Assembly (NCBI GenBank): GCA_950097015.1
Contig: CATNEN010000038.1
Span: 15,804,001 to 15,868,000 of the forward strand
Origin: Macrostomum hystrix
Lineage: Eukaryota; Platyhelminthes; Macrostomidae
DNA: 64,000 nt
Direction of reading: 5' to 3'
The translations under genes were made by a program, and so were the position numbers. A model generated the notes under the pieces. It was given only the letters and a program-made list of their open reading frames with translations. It did no database searches and had not been told where the DNA came from. This document shows, in pieces, positions 55,560 to 64,000 of the stretch (within the stretch, counting starts at the first letter, position 1; each line of letters begins with the position of its first letter).

Positions 55560-56390
55560 CTCCAACCTGTAATATATGAATCCTACCTGTTAGATATGAA
55601 TCCTACCTGTTAGACAATAATCCGACCTGTTAGATATTAATCCTACCTGTTAGATATGAATCCCACCTGTGAAAAAATATTCCTACCTGTTTGATATGAA
55701 TCCCACCTGTGAGAAAATATTCCTACCTGTTTGATATGAATCCCACCTGTGAAAAAATATTCCTACCTGTTAGATATGAATCCACCAGTGAAAAAATATT
55801 CCTACCTGTTACATATGAATCCCACCTGTGAAAAAATATTCCTACCTGTTTGATATGAATCCCACCTGTGAGAAAATATTCCTACCTGTTTGATATGAAT
55901 CCCACCTGTGAAAAAATATTCCTACCTGTTAGATATGAATCCCACCAGTGAAAAAATATTCCTACCTGTTAGATATGAATCCCACCAGTGAAAAAATATT
56001 ACTACCTGTTAGATATGAATCCCACCTGTGAAAAAATATTCCTACCTGTTTGATATGAATCCCACCTGTGAGAAAATATTCCTACCTGTTTGATATGAAT
56101 CCTACCAGTTATACAATAATCCTACCTGTTAGACAACAATCCTGCCTGTTAGACAATAATCATTCCTGTTAGACAATAATCCTACAAGTTAGATATGAAT
56201 CCTACCTGTTAGACAATAATCCTACAAGTTAGATATGAATCCTACCTGTTAGACAATAATCCTACCTGTTAGACAATGATCCTACCTGTTAGACAATAAT
56301 CCGACATGTTAGATATGAATCCTACCTGTTAGACAATGATCCTACCTGTTAGATATGAATAGTACCGGTTAGGTATGATCTAGACTGTTT
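55560..56390. repeat. Minisatellite, 20-bp units (40-bp dimer), ~41 copies
   Basis: Units CCTACCTGTTAGATATGAAT and CCCACCTGTGAAAAAATATT alternate, with an AGACAATAATCC variant at the right. It lies just upstream of the secreted-protein leader acceptor. On that gene's strand the first unit reads ATCTAACAGGTAGG. Confidence 0.93.
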
Positions 56391-57944
56391 GAACCAGAAA
56401 ATATAGATGTAACGTGCTAGATATACAAGTAATAAACGTGCTTCATATTGGTCTAACCAGTTAGACATGACCTGTTAGATACTTTATTATCGTTCAGACC
56501 ATGAGATTCGAAGCAAAAAAGATACAACTGAGTAAATTGTCAGAATTAGAAAAGCCATAGAATTTATGAGAAATGCACTCACTTAGTTGACTTCGCCTGC
56601 AATTACTGTTTGGCAAATAGTCAAATATTTAGAGATTTAAAAAGATCTTGAGTTCTCTACAAGGTCCCTATTTGGCAGCACGCGACAGTATAAATACACG
56701 CCAATTTCTCATTGGATTTCCTATCGGGCTAATTAATTCAAGTGATTCGACGGACAAAACTAAAAATGTTAATAATTCTCAACAGCCATTGGCTCGTGCG
56801 CAGGGGCGCAGGGATCGACAAATATAGAGAGGCCGGGCCACATTCTGTAAAGATTCTGCAATGCGGTGAGAACACTTTGTCAGAGAGAGAGAGAGAGAGA
56901 AAGAAATGGTCAGTGCATTGTTCCGAACATTCCCCAATATGAAGAATGATAACACCGTGAGCACACATGCACTTGAGTTGGCACTATTTAATAGGTTACA
57001 GCAGCTGTCTTAGCTCAATTAGGCGTGGGAGAGAATTAATAATACTCGTACTTGGGCCCGAGCCACCCACACTGCTTTTAGCTCTTGTTATCTTCTTTCA
57101 GTCGGATAGCGTGAATCTATACCTGCGCCAGTTTACACTCTCACGGTATGGTTGGTCACTGGAGGCGAGACACGGCTCACACTGCTGCCACAGCCGCCAT
57201 TGATGAAGACAATATGAGCTGCGCTAAGAGAAAGTGTTTGCTTTTTCAAGGGCCGGGCAACGCCTGCTGTATATTGCAGCATTGCGCATTGCACTGCAGT
57301 GCGAAGGTGAAGACTCAGACACCACGAGAGGCGAACACAAATTTCTTCGTTCTCGCTTTTTTCACAGCGACGCAAATTAGACTAATAATTTACTAGTAGT
57401 TTACGGCTCTACAGTCTGAAAAAAACAACTGCATGAGAACAGATTTCAATCTCACAGCAAACTCTTTGAATACACAATGAATATACATTATAGAATTTTC
57501 TTACGTGCGATCAATGCTAATAGGCCGAAAAAATCGACTCTTTACATATTATATAGGTTTTTGTCATAAATAAATATTACCTACGTATTGCGATAATTAT
57601 CATTTCTTGTTTAGCAGAAACTAATACAATTCATATCTTCAATTATTATATTAGCCCCAATGGCAGAATATGAAGAAACTATAAATCTCTTCGGCAGAAA
57701 AAAGGTTGAACAAAGGTAAAAAAGAACTGATTTTTCTCTCAATGCGCAGTCTAGGACGGTATAATGCTTTTGAGTCACATTCGCGATAATCAAAGTTGGC
57801 AAATAATGAAACTTTGCCAAATGCACAGAAAATACTGTGCACACAAACTATGGGCATGGCAAATTACAGAAACAATTTTATCTGTTTAACATATTGATAA
57901 CATTCTGTGAGTGTGGCCACGGAAAATATCTAATATCTAGTGGG
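56391..57944. other. Gene-free spacer with AG microsatellite
   Basis: Contains TATAAATA with a following CCAAT near 56690-56705, an (AG)n run at ~56882-56900, and GC-richer DNA at 57030-57340. Overlapping small open frames on both strands are not convincing. I cannot assign a gene. Confidence 0.4.
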
Positions 57945-60465
57945 TAGTGTTGAGGAGGGCTAAGATCTCATGGGTGGTTTAAAGGAAGGCTGTGATCTCA
58001 TGGGTGGTTTAAAGGAAGGCTGTGATCTCATGGGTGGTTTAAAGAAAGGCTGAGATCTCATGGGTGGTTTAAAGGAAGGCTGAGATCTCATGGGTGGTTT
58101 AAAGGAAGGCTGAGATCTCATGGGTGGTTTAAAGGAAGGCTGTGATCTCATGGCTGGTTTAAAGGAAGGCTGAGATCTCATGGGTGGTTTAAAGGAAGGC
58201 TGTGATCTTATGGGTGGTTTAAAGGAAGGCTGTGATCTCATGGGTGGTTTAATGGAAGGCTGAGATCTCATGGGTGGTTTAAAGGAAGGCTGTGATCTCA
58301 TGGGTGGTTTAAAGGAAGGCTGTGATCTCATGGGTGGTTTAAAGGAAGGCTGTGATCTCATGGCTGGTTTAAAGGAAGGCTGAGATCTCATGGGTGGTTT
58401 AAAGGAAGGCTGTGATCTCATGGGTGGTTTAAAGGAAGGCTGTGATCTCATGGGTGGTTTAAAGGAAGGCTGTGATCTCATGGGTGGTTTAAAGGAAGGC
58501 TGTGATCTCATGGGTGGTTTAAAGGAAGGCTGTGATCTCATGGGTGGTTTAAAGGAAGGCTGAGATCTCATGGGTGGTTTAAAGGAAGGCTGTGATCTCA
58601 TGGCTGGTTTAAAGGAAGGCTGAGATCTCATGGGTGGTTTAAAGGAAGGCTGTGATCTCATGGGTGGTTTAAAGGAAGGCTGTGATCTCATGGGTGGTTT
58701 AATGGAAGGCTGTGATCTCATGGGTGGTTTAAAGGAAGGCTGTGATCTCATGGGTGGTTTAAAGGAAGGCTGTGATCTCATGGGTGGTTTAAAGGAAGGC
58801 TGTGATCTCATGGCTGGTTTAAAGGAAGGCTGAGATCTCATGGGTGGTTTAAAGGAAGGCTGTGATCTCATGGGTGGTTTAAAGGAGGGCTGTGATCTCA
58901 TGGGTGGTTTAAAGGAGGGCTGTGATCTTATGGGTGGTTTAAAGGAAGGCTGTGATCTCATGGGTGGTTTAAAGGAGGGCTGTGATCTCATGGGTGGTTT
59001 AAAGGAGGGCTGTGATCTCATGGGTGGTTTAAAGGAGGGCTGTGATCTTATGGGTGGTTTAAAGGAAGGCTGTGATCTCATGGGTGGTTTAAAGGAAGGC
59101 TGTGATCTTATGGGTGGTTTAAAGGAAGGCTGTGATCTCATGGGTGGTTTAAAGGAGGGCTGTGATCTCATGGGTGGTTTAAAGGAGGGCTGTGATCTCA
59201 TGGGTGGTTTAAAGGAGGGCTGTGATCTCATGGGTGGTTTAAAGGAGGGCTGTGATCTTATGGGTGGTTTAAAGGAAGGCTGTGATCTTATGGGTGGTTT
59301 AAAGGAAGGCTGTGATCTCATGGGTGGTTTAATGGAAGGCTGAGATCTCATGGGTGGTTTAAAGGAAGGCTGTGATCTCATGGGTGGTTTAAAGGAAGGC
59401 TGTGATCTCATGGGTGGTTTAAAGGAAGGCTGTGATCTCATGGCTGGTTTAAAGGAAGGCTGAGATCTCATGGGTGGTTTAAAGGAAGGCTGTGATCTCA
59501 TGGGTGGTTTAAAGGAAGGCTGTGATCTCATGGGTGGTTTAAAGGAAGGCTGTGATCTCATGGGTGGTTTAAAGGAAGGCTGTGATCTCATGGGTGGTTT
59601 AAAGGAAGGCTGTGATCTCATGGGTGGTTTAAAGGAAGGCTGAGATCTCATGGGTGGTTTAAAGGAAGGCTGTGATCTCATGGCTGGTTTAAAGGAAGGC
59701 TGAGATCTCATGGGTGGTTTAAAGGAAGGCTGTGATCTCATGGGTGGTTTAAAGGAAGGCTGTGATCTCATGGGTGGTTTAATGGAAGGCTGTGATCTCA
59801 TGGGTGGTTTAAAGGAAGGCTGTGATCTCATGGGTGGTTTAAAGGAAGGCTGTGATCTCATGGGTGGTTTAAAGGAAGGCTGTGATCTCATGGCTGGTTT
59901 AAAGGAAGGCTGAGATCTCATGGGTGGTTTAAAGGAAGGCTGTGATCTCATGGGTGGTTTAAAGGAGGGCTGTGATCTCATGGGTGGTTTAAAGGAGGGC
60001 TGTGATCTTATGGGTGGTTTAAAGGAAGGCTGTGATCTCATGGGTGGTTTAAAGGAGGGCTGTGATCTCATGGGTGGTTTAAAGGAGGGCTGTGATCTCA
60101 TGGGTGGTTTAAAGGAGGGCTGTGATCTTATGGGTGGTTTAAAGGAAGGCTGTGATCTCATGGGTGGTTTAAAGGAAGGCTGTGATCTTATGGGTGGTTT
60201 AAAGGAAGGCTGTGATCTCATGGGTGGTTTAAAGGAGGGCTGTGATCTCATGGGTGGTTTAAAGGAGGGCTGTGATCTCATGGGTGGTTTAAAGGAGGGC
60301 TGTGATCTCATGGGTGGTTTAAAGGAGGGCTGTGATCTTATGGGTGGTTTAAAGGAAGGCTGTGATCTCATGGGTGGTTTAAAGGAGGGCTGTGATCTCA
60401 TGGGTGGTTTAAAGGAAGGCTGTGATCTCATGGGTGGTTTAATGGAAGGCTGTGATCTCATGTGT
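57945..60465. repeat. Minisatellite, 30-bp unit, ~84 copies, with 1,080-bp higher-order duplication
   Basis: Unit GGCTGTGATCTCATGGGTGG+TTTAAAGGAA. Every unit keeps exact 30-bp register. The ordered pattern of variants at ~58201-59280 recurs at ~59281-60360 (36 units). The minus strand is open throughout in one frame (ten-residue repeat MRSQPSFKPP, 891 codons from 60635), while plus frames are broken by TGA variants. I treat it as non-coding by default. Confidence 0.97.
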
Positions 60466-60950
60466 GGTGTTGTCGTTTGTGACAATAATTTCAAAGTTAG
60501 GTTAGTTGAAGTAGAAAGCTGTAGTTGATCGTTATTAACAGAGTTTATTTGTAGATTATTAAACGGTTGAACGGATCGTGAGAGCATAGCGCATTTGTCT
60601 CTTGAATATAATTTAGGGGTTTTGAACCTAGACATTACTGTACTGGGCTAAAGAAAGCATTCTAGAATATTCTAGAATGGTGTTGCTATTTTTAGAAGCG
60701 TGCGCATCAACTGGCGAAGGAAAGATAGGCTAACGATAAGGGCGGTTTTATGGAGGTTCAGTCTGAACCCGACAAGCTGGGGCGCCGGAAGCGCAAGCTA
60801 AAAAAAAAACGCAAGTTGAAGGTGTGAATTGGGATCGCAAATGGGTAGTAGGGTGGGTAGTAGGTTAATAACGCAAATAGGTAATAGTGTAAACTGATAA
60901 AGAAGCATGCATGAACGTCCTTTAGTCACATTAGTCAATTGAGTCTCTGT
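60461..60950 (-). mobile_element. Candidate 3' LTR / 3' flank of the BEL/Pao element
   Basis: This region follows the pol stop codon in the element's sense and contains a minus-strand AATAAA at ~60538. It ends, in element sense, at ACGACAACACCACACA, exactly where the 30-bp array starts. LTR status cannot be tested because the other LTR lies outside the window, and I do not see a clear polypurine tract. Confidence 0.4.
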
Positions 60951-60953
60951 CAG

Positions 60954-63900
60954 TCAGTCCAGCAAGGCGCTGCGTATAATGTTCCGGCGTTGCGCACGCT
61001 TGGCCCGGGTGGACATTTCTGGTGTTCTTGGATGCATGCTTAAGTCCGGAGTCGGCCCAGCGTCTTGAGCTTCCAACGGTGCTGTAGCATCGAAGTCTGT
61101 GTCTGCTGTCACGTTCGGTGAGGCGCCGTTGATGTCGAGATCTACCTCGAGAGGAACGAGATGAGCTACTGCTCGGCAGGACTCGTTACCACTGCTTGTG
61201 CGCACGGTGACATAGCGTATGATACCATTGGCGTCTGGGTGTGTGGTAACGACCCGACAGGTCTTCCATGACCCACGTGGTGTGTTCTCAGCGAGAAGGT
61301 AGAACTGACCGACTCGAGGTTCAACCCTGCGGTCGGGAAAGCGAGTACGATTGCTCAGATGAACGTTTTGAAGATGTTGTATGTACTCGCGTCGCCAGCG
61401 ATGCCAAAAGGAGTCGACGATCTGTTCCCGGTGACGGTAAGCCGCTCGGAGTCTGTCTGCAGTCGTAGAACCTGTTGGCAAGATGTTGCCTTCGGGCGCA
61501 CTAGGCACATCAAGCCGAGACGATGGTGCGATAAGGCACGCGGGCGTGATCGGACGTGGGTCCTTCGGGTCGCTGCTCAATGACGTCAATGGGCGACTGT
61601 TGATGACCGCCTCTATCTTGCAGAGAAGTGTAGTGAGTTCCTCATCGGTGATGCGACGGTGCCAAAGAGCTGGGCGAAGACTTGATTTGACCATAGCCAC
61701 CAGACGTTCTACGGCTCCTTGATGCCACGGTGACCGAGCCGGGGCAAACCTGAAGTGGAGCTTTTTGACTGCAGCGAACGGTTGGAGGTCGCTGTATAAC
61801 TTACTCTGGAAGGCTGGAGAGAGAAGAGTGTCAACGACTTTTGCAGTGGCTTGGAACGCAGTGGCTTGATCAAGGAAAATGGTGCCCTCAGTTAGACCTC
61901 GGCGTGCCCAGAAGCGTTCAAATGCATGTAGTACGGCGTCTGCTGAATAATCGTGCAGGAGCTCGATATGAACTGCTCGACTGGTCGCACAGCAGAGGAG
62001 TAGGGCCCAACGTTTTCGAGTAAGCTGTGTTCTGGGATCGAAGGTGTAGATCGGTCCTAGCTGGTCGACGAGAATCGAATTAAAGGCAGGTTGGGACGAG
62101 TCGAGGCGTTCGGGTGGAAGCTGGCCATGTGATGGACGTGGAAGTGTTGTTGCCTTAGAGAGACGGCATTCCCAACATCCTCGGACAACGTTGCGGACAG
62201 TTAAAAGTCCACGGGCGACCCAGAATCGTTCACGGAAACGGCTAAGTACAGTACCCGCTGATGCATGCTCTTCTTGACGATGGATATACATTATAATGAG
62301 ACTAGTGAGGCGATGATCAGCCGGCAATAGCAGAGGATGAGTTGAGTCTGCACTAATCGTGGCGTTCGTGAGCCGGGAACCTAGCCGTAGATATCCACTT
62401 TCATCTCTGAATAGATCCAACTGGTGGATGAGCTTACACGACTTGTGCTTTCCGTTAGCTAGTGCGGCAAACACATCAGCAAAGTGAATTTCTTGAACGT
62501 GCTGGATCCATAGCATTAGAGCCATTTCTCGCTCGATAGCGTCGGGAATGCCTTTGCTGCTGCTGTGCTTCGCGAACCGGAGGACATAAGACGTCGTGCC
62601 AAGGAGGGAATGGAGTCGTGAGAAACGGTAGAGATCCATGACCGATGGAGCACCTGCTCCAATAGCTGTCGCCGTGGTGTTCAAGGATGTTGCCTTGCAG
62701 ACTTTGCTCTCTGATTGAGTATTACTGTCCGATTGGTTGCATTGTGGAGCCGTGTTCCAGGAAGGCCAGTTCTCGTAGGGCTGTTGTAGGAAGGCAGGAC
62801 CTCTGTAGAAGTCTGAGCCGATGAGCTGAGAGAGACCTAGCGGCTTAGTGCAGTAGTCAGCAGGATTGTCCTTAGTGTGGACGTAGCGACGGTCTGTTGT
62901 AAGGTTCGAATTCCGAATCTCTTGTACTCGCCGTTCTTCATATGGCCGAAGGTTCTTACCGTTCTGGATCCAGTGAAGGACGATCTGAGAGTCGATATAG
63001 TGAGTAACACCGACGATGTTCAGATGCGGGACTAGCATTTCGTGAAGGAGCGCCGTAGTCCGATTGGCCAGGAGTGCGGCCCATAGCTCGATGCGCGGAA
63101 CCGTTATGAGAAGGTTTTTCTTTCCAGACGGTACGAGACGTGACTTGGCTAGGATGAGATTACAGGTTGATCGGTCGTCGATCGTCTGCTGAACGTAGAC
63201 AACAAAGCCGTACGCTTGGGTCGAGCCGTCACTGAAGACGATCAGCCGACAGGGTTTCGCTCTGTTCTCAATGCAGTAGCGAGGCACGGCAATGCGATCG
63301 ACCGCCGTAAATTCCTGATGAAGCCTTGTCCATGCTGCAGTCGTTTCAGCGTCAGCAAGCTTGTCCCATGGGTCGTTGGGCTTGAATGCCTTGTAATAGA
63401 GCAGGCGTCCTGCCAGTACTAGTGGGGCTGCGTACCCGAACGGATCGTAGATCTTACAGATCGCGCTGAGAAGTTGGACGCGAGTGAGTCCATCCGTCAT
63501 TGGGATATCAGGTTTGGTGAGATGCAACACGTCGAGGGTTGTATCCCACGTGATACCTAAGTTTTTAACTTCGGTTCGTGAGATTCGATCTTCCAGGGGA
63601 ACATTCACCAGGGCCTCTCGGTCATTAGCGGCGAATTCTCGAAGGTTGAAGCAAGCAGAACGGAAGAGTGTGCGAAGACCATTGACCAAACGAGGGCCTT
63701 CATCTGACTTTTCGTAGCCAATCACGAGATTGTCAACATACAAACCGCTTGGAATTGAAGCAATCTCTTGGCGAGAAAGGCCGAAACTCCCAGTTTCCGT
63801 AGCGTCAAGACAGAGCTTGAGAATTACCGCTTGTAAGATCCATGGTGATGGGCTGGCACCCATGACGATGCGGGTGAAACGCCAGAGCTGCCAATTGTCC

Positions 63901-64000
63901 TGGCTGAACGGCTTCGAGTGGTCTTTCGGCAAGATAATTCGCAAGGCATCCCGGAACTCTGGGTGAACACAGATCTGGTAAAATGCTGATTGCAGATCGC
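60954..64000 (-). CDS. pol: BEL/Pao retrotransposon pol polyprotein (3' part; continues beyond the window)
   Basis: An uninterrupted frame runs from the right edge to the stop at 60954 (about 1,014 codons); the N-terminal gag, protease and early RT lie outside. In order: RT from the first catalytic Asp region (DLQSAFYQICVHPEFRDALR), the RT active-site loop GLYVDNLVIG (~residue 87), and the A17/Pao-type linker (ICKIYDPFGYAAPLVLAGRL). Then RNase H (VFSDGSTQAYGF, PRIELWAALLANR, YIDSQIVLHW), an HHCC integrase zinc finger (HRQEEH ... CWEC), and the DDE integrase core (VDQLGP, LDQATAF, WHQGAVERL). A DUF5641-like end (RVGQFYLLAE) closes it. The A17 linker and domain order are diagnostic of BEL/Pao. 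The intact frame suggests a young copy. The usual YVDD is YVDN here. Confidence 0.93.
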   Translation of the reverse strand, partial: DLQSAFYQICVHPEFRDALRIILPKDHSKPFSQDNWQLWRFTRIVMGASPSPWILQAVILKLCLDATETGSFGLSRQEIASIPSGLYVDNLVIGYEKSDEGPRLVNGLRTLFRSACFNLREFAANDREALVNVPLEDRISRTEVKNLGITWDTTLDVLHLTKPDIPMTDGLTRVQLLSAICKIYDPFGYAAPLVLAGRLLYYKAFKPNDPWDKLADAETTAAWTRLHQEFTAVDRIAVPRYCIENRAKPCRLIVFSDGSTQAYGFVVYVQQTIDDRSTCNLILAKSRLVPSGKKNLLITVPRIELWAALLANRTTALLHEMLVPHLNIVGVTHYIDSQIVLHWIQNGKNLRPYEERRVQEIRNSNLTTDRRYVHTKDNPADYCTKPLGLSQLIGSDFYRGPAFLQQPYENWPSWNTAPQCNQSDSNTQSESKVCKATSLNTTATAIGAGAPSVMDLYRFSRLHSLLGTTSYVLRFAKHSSSKGIPDAIEREMALMLWIQHVQEIHFADVFAALANGKHKSCKLIHQLDLFRDESGYLRLGSRLTNATISADSTHPLLLPADHRLTSLIIMYIHRQEEHASAGTVLSRFRERFWVARGLLTVRNVVRGCWECRLSKATTLPRPSHGQLPPERLDSSQPAFNSILVDQLGPIYTFDPRTQLTRKRWALLLCCATSRAVHIELLHDYSADAVLHAFERFWARRGLTEGTIFLDQATAFQATAKVVDTLLSPAFQSKLYSDLQPFAAVKKLHFRFAPARSPWHQGAVERLVAMVKSSLRPALWHRRITDEELTTLLCKIEAVINSRPLTSLSSDPKDPRPITPACLIAPSSRLDVPSAPEGNILPTGSTTADRLRAAYRHREQIVDSFWHRWRREYIQHLQNVHLSNRTRFPDRRVEPRVGQFYLLAENTPRGSWKTCRVVTTHPDANGIIRYVTVRTSSGNESCRAVAHLVPLEVDLDINGASPNVTADTDFDATAPLEAQDAGPTPDLSMHPRTPEMSTRAKRAQRRNIIRSALLD

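Noticed and set aside
58630-60528. Plus-strand frames with GGLKEGCDLM repeats
   Set aside because: Interrupted repeatedly by TGA in the common GAG unit variant; no independent start or splice context.

Overview
This window comes from a nuclear genome of an invertebrate animal. It holds spliced protein genes with GT-AG introns, tRNA-derived SINEs and a BEL/Pao LTR retrotransposon. A Dixin gene (DIX plus calponin-homology domains) and a C2CD2/TMEM24-type SMP-C2 gene mark it as metazoan. All four host genes have a good 3' splice site 28-75 nt upstream of their ATG, as expected for spliced-leader trans-splicing. That would fit a flatworm or another spiralian, but the sequence alone does not fix the lineage.

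Layout: 1-1372 holds a ~72-bp tandem array and AT-rich DNA. 1373-4835 (minus) is a four-exon Dixin gene of 661 codons. 4870-7065 holds tandem arrays and a SINE. 7066-14370 (minus) is a five-exon gene of 710 codons fusing a DUF2064/TIGR04282-type nucleotidyltransferase-like domain to a TIGR04283-type family-2 glycosyltransferase; its introns are filled with minisatellites. 14371-23265 is mostly AT-rich DNA without genes, with a SINE and traces of a decayed retroelement. 23266-50450 (plus) is a roughly 17-exon C2CD2/C2CD2L-like gene (membrane anchor, SMP lipid-transfer domain, C2 domain, long polyQ/basic tail, terminal coiled coil); its first intron alone is about 9.8 kb and contains three large arrays. 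51274-55429 (minus) is a four-exon gene for a 199-residue secreted cysteine-rich protein that I do not recognise. 55560-57940 is an array plus unannotated DNA. 57945-60465 is an 84-unit 30-bp array that abuts a candidate LTR. 60954 to the right edge (minus) is the pol region of a BEL/Pao element, cut by the window end.

The dominant feature is tandem repetition. By rough sum, about 23-24 kb of 64 kb lies in more than 25 unrelated minisatellites with units of 12-72 bp. Nearly all lie in introns or just upstream of genes, many directly beside a splice site, and many units carry a splice-site-like motif on the gene's own strand. I regard this as the most interesting signal here.

No functional link between the four genes is visible beyond proximity. 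Dixin acts in Wnt/JNK signalling, the C2CD2 family moves lipid at ER-plasma membrane contacts, and the fusion glycosyltransferase and the secreted protein are of unknown role. All exon structures were deduced by eye from splice consensus, reading phase and protein family similarity.
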